DNA of 64,000 nucleotides from an uncultured Bacillota bacterium (GTDB lineage: Bacteria; Bacillota; Dehalobacteriia; UBA7702). The position numbers and the translations under genes are program-made. Under the pieces are notes generated by a model. That model worked only from the letters and a program-made list of their open reading frames with translations, had not been told where the DNA came from and ran no database searches. Where the stretch lies: assembly GCA_934702375.1 (NCBI GenBank), contig CAKUYE010000009.1, positions 1-64,000 on the forward strand, written 5' to 3'. Below are positions 1-7,123 of this stretch, in pieces; position 1 is the stretch's first letter, and each line of letters opens with the position of its first letter.

Positions 1-1305
1 TGTCACAAAGGCTTTTGCGGTCTTTGTGTTTCGTTTTCCGTATTGGTTTATAAGTTGGAAAATTCGGTTTCGGGAGAGATGTAATCTTCGGATTCCGGTG
101 GCTGCGGGTCGGTTTCGTCGAGTATTCTCAAGATTTCCTTCCCGATAAGGGATTCCGTCAGATTCTCTTGATTCGCTTCCAGGAATGTCAGTAACATCTC
201 TTCCTGTTCCGGTGTCTTGATAAAGGCTGACAGGCAGCCCGCCATATCCCTGTCCATCAGATTGGCTCCGCCCACTATATGACATATCCGTTTCATTGTA
301 TCTGTAAGCACTTCCTGCTCCCTCCTCGTATATTTCCCTCAGCGCATTATCGCGCGTGTTATCTTGTCTGTGCACGGTGAATGTGTAATCTTCGGTATTC
401 GTAATTTCGCAAACATAAGCATTACCACGGTGCATTACCATAAAAGTATCGCCAACCTTTGCTCCACTATGAACAGCACGAGAGATTTTCGCTAAAGAAT
501 AAGTTCTAAACTCATTCGGTCTCCGCTTCGGTTTTCGTCTGCGTCTAAGTGAATATTGTACATCATCACCGATAACCCCATCATCAGCCGTCAGCAAAGC
601 TTCACGCCAACGGTCACGCATTTCCAGAATGAATTTCTGTTCTTTCGTGCCGGTAATCTTCGTCGCAAGATGTTGTAACCAGTCCGCAACTTTTTCCGCA
701 AAACTGCGGTTTACCTTAACGACAGCACGTAAGGTGTCCATATCGGTGATACCCTTTTTCTCGAAAAACTCCGCAATCATTTCACGGTTTACATCTTCGG
801 CAGTCCGCAGGGTATCGCCATATCGTTCCTGAATTTCCGCCCGAATACCGCCAACATCTGCCTGATAAAAGTCCAGAATCATTTGCTGTATCTGGGGGTA
901 ATATGCTGTCCCTTCAATGGAATGGGTCAGTTCGTGAACGATGATTTGAGCAACAGGATTTTCGCTGTTCGGATTGATACGAATAACGCCGTTGCTGTAA
1001 GAGCCGTTGGCAACCTCATCAAGGGAAAGCTCCCCTTCGCCGATGTACGGGTCAAAGAGAATCTGCCGCCCTGTGTTCTGGGAAATCTCCCGGGCAAAGG
1101 TTACAACATTTTCCGCCACACCATAGCGTTTGCCGCTCCATCCGGTAAGGTCATCCATATGCCTACCGACTTCGGCAAAGTAGCGTCTGCGTTCCTCTGC
1201 CTTCTGCTGCATTTCGCTGTCGTTTTCTTTTCTTCTATTATATACCAACTCATCGGTTTTCACAAGATTTTTTGAAGCGGCATCTCGCACCGCCGTGATA
1301 GACAT
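1..1305 (-). pseudogene. Fragment of a large phage/ICE polyvalent protein with HELTH metallopeptidase-like motif (runs off left edge)
   Basis: A single minus-strand frame stays open from an in-frame TGA at 1318-1320 to base 1, about 435 codons, with the first ATG at 1305 but no convincing ribosome-binding site. Around residue 125 it carries HELTHS, an HExxH zinc-peptidase signature, followed by a helical region and then the motif VQYSLRRRRK and a Gly/Ser-rich tail. This mix of a zincin-like domain, a YSL linker and low-complexity tails is seen in the large polyvalent proteins of Firmicutes phages and conjugative elements; that match is from memory of the family. It looks 5'-truncated. Near 130-180 another frame becomes the more protein-like one (acidic, ending in a stop at 48), so a frameshift is possible. 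I infer a remnant of a mobile element whose body lies left of the window. Confidence 0.55.
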
Positions 1306-1384
1306 ATCCGCAGCACATCAACGGTCTAAACGGCCCAAAAGCTCTATTATCAAGCGCAATAAAAGCGGAAAACACTAGATACTT

Positions 1385-1431
1385 AAAAACCTCCAAGCGC
1401 CTATACGTTTTTCTGGCGCTTGGAGGTTTTT
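1385..1431. terminator. Bidirectional hairpin terminator
   Basis: Perfect 17-bp inverted repeat (1385-1401 and 1415-1431) with a 13-nt loop. A-runs and T-runs on both sides make it usable from either direction. It directly follows the MerR-type regulator stop codon and separates it from the mobile-element fragment. Confidence 0.85.
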
Positions 1432-2226
1432 CTATACTCTTTTTACCGGAATACTGATTTCCGTCACAAATTGGTTGATATCATTGGTGATACCGTAATC
1501 GATCAGCGTGACTTCTCTGGAGGTTCCGGCAACTTCTAGAGAATTTTTGCGGATATAAGCCATCAACTTTCTATATTGTGCTTCAGCCTCTCCGTGGCTG
1601 CCGCAAAAATGGATCGACACACAAAGGGAAGCGGGAACCTCTTCAATTTCTCCGTTATAGCGATCCTCCTTATCTAAAATAAGAAAAACAGAATCATACT
1701 CACGGAAATCTCCATGCTCCAAATGCTCCTTACGGATGCCGATTCCAACCTTACCAAGAAAGGTTACCGGCTCCGCCTGATCCGGATAGAGCTTTCGCAA
1801 TGGCTCTTCCAAGTCAATGGAGGCTTTTACCGAAATGGGACCTTCAATCCAGGCTAAACGGCAAGCTTCTTTTTGATGCACACAAATTTGATCCAACGGA
1901 GAATTTCTGGCATCGCGTAATTGAAGCAAACGATGATCGATCTTTCGTTCGATCATTGCCAACTCCCGCTGCCGTTTGGCAATAGCCTCTTTTTGCTGGC
2001 ACAATTTCTTTTCAATCAAATCAATATCTTTGTTCTGTAAAAAATCGGCAATTTCCGGCAGTGGAATATTTAACATTCGCAGGTAACGAATAGTATTCAG
2101 CGGTTCAAATTGGCGATCGCTATAATAACGATAGCCGGTTTCCGGATCAATATATTCCGGAGTCAGCAAACCAATGGTTTCGTAATGGCGCAAAGTACCG
2201 GAACTGATATGAAAAAGTTTTGCCAT
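1432..2226 (-). CDS. MerR-family regulator with GyrI-like effector domain (BmrR/BltR type)
   Basis: A 264-residue transcription regulator. Residues 1-70 form the MerR winged-helix DNA-binding domain (TLRHYETIGLL and GYRYYSD are diagnostic), then a coiled coil at about 75-110, then a C-terminal GyrI-like small-molecule binding domain. It lies just downstream of a MATE efflux gene on the same strand, and the shared promoter at 3687-3717 has the 19-bp spacer that MerR proteins act on, so it probably senses an exported compound and activates pump and regulator together. The start is odd: the frame continues upstream as EQLFSIGD, the usual N-terminus of MerR proteins, back to the MATE stop codon, but has no ATG, GTG or TTG there. 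The ATG at 2226 drops the conserved SIGD. The real start may be non-canonical, or a start codon has been lost. Confidence 0.85.
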   Translation of the reverse strand: MAKLFHISSGTLRHYETIGLLTPEYIDPETGYRYYSDRQFEPLNTIRYLRMLNIPLPEIADFLQNKDIDLIEKKLCQQKEAIAKRQRELAMIERKIDHRLLQLRDARNSPLDQICVHQKEACRLAWIEGPISVKASIDLEEPLRKLYPDQAEPVTFLGKVGIGIRKEHLEHGDFREYDSVFLILDKEDRYNGEIEEVPASLCVSIHFCGSHGEAEAQYRKLMAYIRKNSLEVAGTSREVTLIDYGITNDINQFVTEISIPVKRV

Positions 2227-2259
2227 ATCACCGATGGAAAAAAGTTGTTCGCAGCCAGC

Positions 2260-3609
2260 TTAAATTCCTCCCACCGGATTTTGCCTTTGTTTTTTCAGCA
2301 TCAAAGAAAAGGCTATGCCGCAAATGATAATGGAGAGGAAGGAACCGGCGACGGTGGATAATCCCATAGGAAACAAGGTTGAGGGGAAAAGCTTGGACAT
2401 AAGATATGCTCCGGGAACACGCACCAATACAATGGAACAAATATTATGCAGGAAGGAAAGCTCTGAGCGGCCACAGGCACAAAAATACCCACTGAAACAA
2501 AAATGAAAAGCAACAAAAACAGCATCCCAAATATATCCATGGAGATATTGAGCCCCGGCAAGAATAACACCGGCATCATTTGTGAAAAAACCAACGGTAG
2601 GTTCTGCAACAAATTGCATTGCAAGGGCAAGAATCAAACCATAACAAAAGGAAATCAGAATTCCATATTTCAAAACCATAACGGCTCTGCGCCCTTTTCC
2701 GGCACCGATATTTTGAGCGCCCAAGGCAGAAACCGTAGCCAACATCGAAGAAGGTACAAGAAATAGAAAGCTGATGATCTTTTCTACAATACCCACAGCG
2801 GCAGCATCAGTCAAACCTCTGCTATTGGCAATGATGGTAATGACAATAAAACCAATCTGAACACAGCCATCCTGCAACGCAACGGGAATTCCTATTTTCA
2901 ACAATTTTCCCATAATAGAAGAACGGGGCCGAAAATCATTTTTTCCCAATTGTGCTCCCGTTTTACGTTTTTTCACCGTGATCAAGGCAATGACCACACT
3001 AAATCCCTGAGAAAGTGTTGTGCCAAGAGCAGCACCGGCAGGCCCCATACGGAAAGCTCCCATGAAAAGATAATCCAAAGCAATGTTAACAACACAAGCC
3101 ACAGCAATAAAATACATCGGCGTTTTGCTATCACCTAAACCACGAAAAATTGATGCAATAATGTTGTAAGCTGTAATAAAAGGAATGCCAATAAAGCAAA
3201 TGACTAAATAGGATATCGTTCCATCCACCGCTTCTGTAGGTGTAGACATCACCGAAACGATAGGTTCAATACACAACAACAAAACAAGGGCAAGAATCAC
3301 AGATAAGGACATAAATAAAGTGATCGTATTGCCAATGCCGGCAGAAACTCTTTTTTGATCTCCGGCTCCCACCGCCTGACCAATCGAAACGGTAGTACCC
3401 ATAGCAAGACCGACGATCATTACCGTGATCATATGCATTACCTGACTGCCGATGGAGACTGCCGTTGTGGCGGCAACATCTTCAAATTGTCCGATGATAA
3501 AAAGATCCGCCATCCCATAGAGAGTTTGCAAAAAATACGATAATAAATAGGGTAATGAAAAAATAACAATATTATTCAAAATACTACCTTCAGTAAGGTT
3601 ACGTTCCAT
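2260..3609 (-). CDS. MATE family multidrug/Na+ antiporter
   Basis: A 449-residue inner-membrane protein with about twelve hydrophobic segments, the usual length of MATE exporters. It has duplicated halves with motifs such as GMADLFIIGQ near residue 32 and GLGDSKTPM near residue 158, typical of the NorM/DinF-like branch common in gut Firmicutes. These pumps exchange Na+ or H+ for cationic drugs or toxic metabolites. The ATG at 3609 is preceded by a strong AAAGGAGGT. The MerR regulator follows in the same reading frame immediately after the TAA. Expression is probably controlled by that regulator through the palindrome in the promoter. The substrate cannot be told from the sequence. Confidence 0.93.
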   Translation of the reverse strand: MERNLTEGSILNNIVIFSLPYLLSYFLQTLYGMADLFIIGQFEDVAATTAVSIGSQVMHMITVMIVGLAMGTTVSIGQAVGAGDQKRVSAGIGNTITLFMSLSVILALVLLLCIEPIVSVMSTPTEAVDGTISYLVICFIGIPFITAYNIIASIFRGLGDSKTPMYFIAVACVVNIALDYLFMGAFRMGPAGAALGTTLSQGFSVVIALITVKKRKTGAQLGKNDFRPRSSIMGKLLKIGIPVALQDGCVQIGFIVITIIANSRGLTDAAAVGIVEKIISFLFLVPSSMLATVSALGAQNIGAGKGRRAVMVLKYGILISFCYGLILALAMQFVAEPTVGFFTNDAGVILAGAQYLHGYIWDAVFVAFHFCFSGYFCACGRSELSFLHNICSIVLVRVPGAYLMSKLFPSTLFPMGLSTVAGSFLSIIICGIAFSLMLKKQRQNPVGGI

Positions 3610-3686
3610 TTCCCGGCACCTCCTTTCTTAAAACATTTCATATGATTTTATGATACCAAAAGAAATGTTTCAAACGCATTGGTAGC

Positions 3687-3717
3687 ATTATAAACTCTAC
3701 AATTATTGTAGAGTCAA
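3687..3717 (-). promoter_or_regulatory. MerR-type promoter and operator for the MATE-regulator operon
   Basis: On the minus strand the -35 TTGACT (3712-3717) and -10 TATAAT (3687-3692) are 19 bp apart, two more than optimal. The spacer is almost filled by a perfect 21-bp palindrome (3694-3714; arms ACTCTACAAT / ATTGTAGAGT). A long spacer with a centred dyad is the hallmark of MerR-activated promoters, where the regulator twists the DNA to realign the two boxes. Confidence 0.9.
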
Positions 3718-3773
3718 TACCTGATTTCCAAAAAATAAAATCAAATCACAAGCCTATTTTTACAGAAAGATAT

Positions 3774-3803
3774 GAAAAAATCACGATCTTAGGATCGTGA
3801 TTT
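3774..3803 (-). terminator. Terminator of the tRNA operon
   Basis: An 11-bp inverted repeat (3778-3788 / 3793-3803) is followed on the minus strand by a T-run. It lies directly after the last tRNA. Confidence 0.8.
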
Positions 3804-3812
3804 CTTACTTAT

Positions 3813-3887
3813 TGGAGCGGGCAAAGAGATTCGAACTCTCGACGTCCACCTTGGCAAGGTGGCACTCTACCACTGAGTTATACCCGC
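3813..3887 (-). tRNA. tRNA-Gly(GCC), copy 1
   Basis: A 75-nt cloverleaf with encoded CCA. The anticodon loop CTTGCCAAG gives GCC. It is identical to the copy at 4026-4100 and is the last gene of the six-tRNA operon. Confidence 0.97.
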
Positions 3888-3901
3888 AATTTTTTAGGTA
3901 G

Positions 3902-3978
3902 TGGCGACGCAGATGGGGCTCGAACCCACGACCTTCGGCGTGACAGGCCGACGCTCTAACCAGCTGAGCTACTGCGCC
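3902..3978 (-). tRNA. tRNA-Asp(GTC), copy 1
   Basis: A 77-nt cloverleaf with encoded CCA, acceptor GGCGCAG pairing with CTGCGTC, anticodon GTC. Identical to the copy at 4185-4261. Confidence 0.97.
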
Positions 3979-4025
3979 ATTCGGCGAAGCCGTTATAATG
4001 AGCCGGATAACCGGAAAATATCATA

Positions 4026-4100
4026 TGGAGCGGGCAAAGAGATTCGAACTCTCGACGTCCACCTTGGCAAGGTGGCACTCTACCACTGAGTTATACCCGC
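4026..4100 (-). tRNA. tRNA-Gly(GCC), copy 2
   Basis: A 75-nt cloverleaf with CCA and anticodon GCC, identical in sequence to the 3813-3887 copy. Confidence 0.97.
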
Positions 4101-4105
4101 ATATA

Positions 4106-4181
4106 TGGTGCTTCGGGGCGGAATCGAACCACCGACACGGGGATTTTCAGTCCCCTGCTCTACCGACTGAGCTACCGAAGC
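4106..4181 (-). tRNA. tRNA-Phe(GAA)
   Basis: A 76-nt cloverleaf with CCA, acceptor GCTTCGG, anticodon GAA within CTGAAAATC. Confidence 0.97.
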
Positions 4182-4184
4182 AAA

Positions 4185-4261
4185 TGGCGACGCAGATGGG
4201 GCTCGAACCCACGACCTTCGGCGTGACAGGCCGACGCTCTAACCAGCTGAGCTACTGCGCC
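4185..4261 (-). tRNA. tRNA-Asp(GTC), copy 2
   Basis: A 77-nt cloverleaf with CCA and anticodon GTC, identical to the 3902-3978 copy. The Asp and Gly duplicates suggest past unequal recombination in the cluster. Confidence 0.97.
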
Positions 4262-4265
4262 AATA

Positions 4266-4341
<76 letters not shown>

Positions 4342-4358
4342 TTAAAGTCACAAAATAG

Positions 4359-4387
4359 ATTATATCACACATTCTCGTCTTTGTCAA
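4359..4387 (-). promoter_or_regulatory. Proximal sigma-A promoter of the tRNA operon
   Basis: Consensus TTGACA (4382-4387) and TATAAT (4359-4364), 17-bp spacer, reading into tRNA-Val about 10 bp downstream of the expected start site. Both hexamers are perfect, as expected for stable-RNA genes. Confidence 0.9.
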
Positions 4388-4449
4388 CACTTTTTTTGCA
4401 TTCACAAAACTTTAATCTGTTTTGTTGCTTCGTTTACCGAAGCAAGAAT

Positions 4450-4478
4450 ATTCTACCGCAAATCGCGGCATTTGTCAA
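4450..4478 (-). promoter_or_regulatory. Distal sigma-A promoter of the tRNA operon
   Basis: TTGACA (4473-4478), 17-bp spacer, TAGAAT (4450-4455). The -35 box overlaps the stop codon of the arginase-family gene. A small hairpin (4427-4443) lies between the two promoters. Two tandem promoters are usual for stable-RNA operons. Confidence 0.75.
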
Positions 4479-5350
4479 CACTTTTTTTTACTTTTTGGCA
4501 AAAAATGGATCAAAGCTTCTTTTACAATGGTCGCGCCCAATATTTCCGTAATTCCGCTGCGATCATATGCAGGCACGATCTCCGTAAGATCCATGCCGAC
4601 AATATGCAAGCTTTGCAATAAGGCAATGGTCTCGAAAAGTTCCGTCGTGCCGATACCTCCGTAAACAGGGTGGCCGCTTCCCGGTGCAAAAGGCGGATCC
4701 ATTACATCGATATCTATGGTAAGATAGATTGGGTATTTGTATAAACGATGCATTTCCTCCAAGATTCCCTTTTTAACTCGAGGCGGCAAAATACCCTCAT
4801 AACTATGGCATCGTTCCAACGCATCCCTACTTCCTACCCGAATGCCCCACTGGCAAAGATCCTCGGAAACCAAAGTATCTTCCAAAAGCGCGGAAAACAG
4901 ATTATCATGTGATACCGGTCCGCTGCTCCGTATTTCCAAACCGGAATGAGCGTCCAAAGAGATGACTTTAAGCTGAGGATATGCTGTTTTTGCAGCTCGA
5001 ATCAAAGGATAGGATACCGCACGGGTGCCACCAAGGGTGAGTAAAAATTTCTTTTCCGCAAAAATCCCGGAAGCCGTTTTTTCAAGCTGAGAAAAAACAA
5101 CTTCTTCGGAAAGATCACAGAGCACCATATTTCCTTTATCCTCAATATTCCATTGCTCCAAACAGGTTCCGGTTTCCGGGTGAAAAGTACTGATATGCTG
5201 TGAAAAACGGCGAATGCCATCGGCTGCCGAAAAAGCACCTCTGCGAAAGGATGCCGGATCTTCATAAGGGCAGCCCAAAATCACACCGTCGGCAAAACGA
5301 CAGCGGGGCTCCGCCGATAAAAAAGGAACAAAATCATGATCTTTACACAT
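4475..5350 (-). CDS. Arginase/agmatinase-superfamily protein with altered metal site
   Basis: A 291-residue ureohydrolase-fold protein. Active family members use a two-manganese centre held by GGxHS, DAHxD and SxDxDxxDP motifs to hydrolyse arginine, agmatine or related guanidino compounds. Here the third motif is intact (D213, D215, D218, followed by FAPGSGHP). The first reads GGTR (107-110), so the metal-binding His is Arg. The second reads DAHSG (133-137), so the last Asp is Gly. Two of six usual ligands are therefore missing. It may bind a single or different metal, act on another substrate, or be catalytically dead. The ATG at 5350 follows AAGGGAGTGG. The gene ends inside the distal tRNA promoter. 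The name agmatinase would overstate what is visible. Confidence 0.8.
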   Translation of the reverse strand: MCKDHDFVPFLSAEPRCRFADGVILGCPYEDPASFRRGAFSAADGIRRFSQHISTFHPETGTCLEQWNIEDKGNMVLCDLSEEVVFSQLEKTASGIFAEKKFLLTLGGTRAVSYPLIRAAKTAYPQLKVISLDAHSGLEIRSSGPVSHDNLFSALLEDTLVSEDLCQWGIRVGSRDALERCHSYEGILPPRVKKGILEEMHRLYKYPIYLTIDIDVMDPPFAPGSGHPVYGGIGTTELFETIALLQSLHIVGMDLTEIVPAYDRSGITEILGATIVKEALIHFLPKSKKKC

Positions 5351-5422
5351 AAACCATCCACTCCCTTAAAAGGAACTATAATCTGATATATATGCATAGA
5401 TCACGGATTTTATGCCAGGAAA

Positions 5423-6076
5423 TTATTTTGTTTTCTCTTTTAGAAATAGCCGGGGACAAAGATCGCCAACAGGACAACGATCACAAAGGGGCTTCTGTGC
5501 TTTACAGCAACGACGACCGTGAAAAATCAGCCAATGATGAGCCGCAGCCCAATCTTTTTCCGGAATCAGCTCCATGAGATCATTTTCTACCTTGCGAACA
5601 TCTTTACCGGCGGAAAACCCCATGCGGCGGCTAACCCGAAAAACATGAGTATCGACGGCAAGAGCGGGAATTCCAAAGGCAACACTCATTACAACATTGG
5701 CACTTTTTCGCCCGATACCCGGCAAGCTTTCCAAAGCTTCCCGTTCTTTCGGTACCTCCCCATGATACTGCTCCACCAATATTTGACTAAGGGCTGCAAT
5801 ATTCTTGGCCTTGTTTTTATAGAGACCGCAGGATTTGATCATTTCCCGGATACGGTCTTCCCCCAAAGCAGCCATGGATTCGGGATCCGGCGCAATCTGA
5901 AACAGCTCTTTTGTCACAATATTCACCCGCTCATCGGTGCATTGGGCCGAAAGCAACACGGCAATAAGTAATTCAAACGCATTTTGAAAATGCAGCGCCG
6001 GTTTGGCATCGGGGTATGCTGCCGCCAAAAGAGATAGCATTTTTGTTTTTTCTTCTTTTTTCGTTATTTTTTCCAT
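5423..6076 (-). CDS. nth: Endonuclease III (DNA glycosylase/AP lyase)
   Basis: A 217-residue base-excision repair enzyme that removes oxidised pyrimidines and cleaves abasic sites. It has the helix-hairpin-helix LPGIGRKSA with the catalytic Lys, the catalytic Asp in VDTHVFR, and the C-terminal iron-sulphur loop with C-x6-C-x2-C-x5-C spacing. Length is standard (E. coli Nth has 211 residues). It is monocistronic or transcribed with the arginase-like gene that follows about 70 bp later. Confidence 0.95.
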   Translation of the reverse strand: MEKITKKEEKTKMLSLLAAAYPDAKPALHFQNAFELLIAVLLSAQCTDERVNIVTKELFQIAPDPESMAALGEDRIREMIKSCGLYKNKAKNIAALSQILVEQYHGEVPKEREALESLPGIGRKSANVVMSVAFGIPALAVDTHVFRVSRRMGFSAGKDVRKVENDLMELIPEKDWAAAHHWLIFHGRRCCKAQKPLCDRCPVGDLCPRLFLKEKTK

Positions 6077-6183
6077 AATAGAAAATTATAGCGGATTTTT
6101 TTCGATTTGAAAAGAGCATGAAATGTTTTTTTTAGGGACATACTAAGCATCGCAGTCAACTTAAGGAAAAGGAGGTGTCCTCA

Positions 6184-6345
6184 ATGGAAAATCTGATCTG
6201 CCACGTGGAAGAATGCAAATACAACCACGCAAAAGCCTGCTCTGCCAGAGAAATTACTGTTTCGACCAACACTCCCCAAATGAAAGCCGTAACCGCCAGC
6301 GATACTGCCTGTGAAAAATTTGAACGCAGAAACGGCTGCTGCTAA
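6184..6345 (+). CDS. DUF1540 small Cys-rich protein
   Basis: A 53-residue protein on the plus strand, starting at the ATG at 6184 with an excellent AAAGGAGGTG seven bases upstream. It begins MENLICHVEECKYN and has the DUF1540 pattern of paired cysteines around CxYN, a central AREITV stretch, and ends in NGCC. DUF1540 proteins are small, possibly metal-binding and frequent in spore formers; their function is unknown. It stands alone between two oppositely directed genes and is followed by a hairpin terminator. Confidence 0.85.
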   Translation: MENLICHVEECKYNHAKACSAREITVSTNTPQMKAVTASDTACEKFERRNGCC

Positions 6346-6362
6346 CGCAGCAAAATAAAAAG

Positions 6363-6401
6363 AGGATGCAGCAATCCAATTCGTTGCTGCATCCTTTTTT
6401 T
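6363..6401. terminator. Bidirectional terminator between the DUF1540 gene and the next minus-strand gene
   Basis: A 12-bp perfect stem (6363-6374 / 6384-6395) with a 9-nt loop, T-run on the plus side and A-run on the other, serving both converging genes. Confidence 0.85.
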
Positions 6402-6411
6402 CATATTTCAT

Positions 6412-6945
6412 TTACGCCAATCCGTTAAGATCCGCATAAGGATCTTCCAGGGCGGCAATATCCGTTGCGGCACCGGCAGCCACCAACAAAGTACATACTT
6501 CTTTTAAAGTCTCAGGAGCGTCATAATCCATGGAAAGTTCATCACATAATGTCTTAAACACCCGAGCAAGGGATTGCGCCATAAAATCCGTTTTGTAATT
6601 CGCATAGCGCTTTTTCACGTTCCAACGGGCAAACATCAGCTCCGCAAAAAATATGGAATCCATATTGGTTAAAACAGCAAAAGTTTTTTCCGATGGGACA
6701 TAGTCTTCCTCTGTAAGCTCGTAAAGAGCGATTACGATACCGGCATGATAACAATGAAGAATGGCTTGTTCCGCAAGGGTCTCTTTCAAGGTATATTTTT
6801 CCAAAACATCCGGAGAAGTCAAAAAAGTTTCCGCATATTTTGCGGCAATATCCATCAAGGCAGTATCTTCCAGCTTCGATTGTATTTTTTCCATTTTGAA
6901 TCGATCCAGGGCTTCATCTGTAAAACGCAATGATAATTCCGACAT
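6412..6945 (-). CDS. Hypothetical protein, mostly helical
   Basis: A 177-residue soluble protein, predicted largely alpha-helical, acidic, without signal peptide or membrane segment. I do not recognise the family. The ATG at 6945 (MSELSLRFTD) is chosen over the one 45 bases upstream because AGGAGG sits five bases before it. A TTGATT-17-TATACT promoter lies at 6981-7009. It is monocistronic, converging with the DUF1540 gene. Confidence 0.75.
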   Translation of the reverse strand: MSELSLRFTDEALDRFKMEKIQSKLEDTALMDIAAKYAETFLTSPDVLEKYTLKETLAEQAILHCYHAGIVIALYELTEEDYVPSEKTFAVLTNMDSIFFAELMFARWNVKKRYANYKTDFMAQSLARVFKTLCDELSMDYDAPETLKEVCTLLVAAGAATDIAALEDPYADLNGLA

Positions 6946-6980
6946 AGTATCCTCCTCTGTGCGTTGCTCCATATTTTTAT

Positions 6981-7009
6981 AGTATAGCAATTAAAAAAAA
7001 GAAAATCAA
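6981..7009 (-). promoter_or_regulatory. Sigma-A-like promoter for the hypothetical gene
   Basis: TTGATT (7004-7009), 17-bp spacer, TATACT (6981-6986) on the minus strand, about 35 bp upstream of the chosen start. Confidence 0.6.
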
Positions 7010-7031
7010 GGTGCGGCATCATCGTATCACC

Positions 7032-7060
7032 TTGCATCCTTCACAATTTTGTGGTTTAAT
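7032..7060 (+). promoter_or_regulatory. Sigma-A-like promoter for the amidase gene
   Basis: TTGCAT (7032-7037), 17-bp spacer, TTTAAT (7055-7060). The -35 overlaps one arm of an inverted repeat CAAGGTG/CACCTTG (7007-7034) between the divergent genes, a possible operator. Confidence 0.5.
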
Positions 7061-7123
7061 AGAAACGGATATTTTTTTTATGTACAAAATTGTTCAAATA
7101 AATCTACAAAGAAGGAGTTGCAC

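Noticed and set aside
4475..5350. Plain annotation as agmatinase (speB)
   Set aside because: Two of the six metal ligands are missing, so the activity cannot be assumed.
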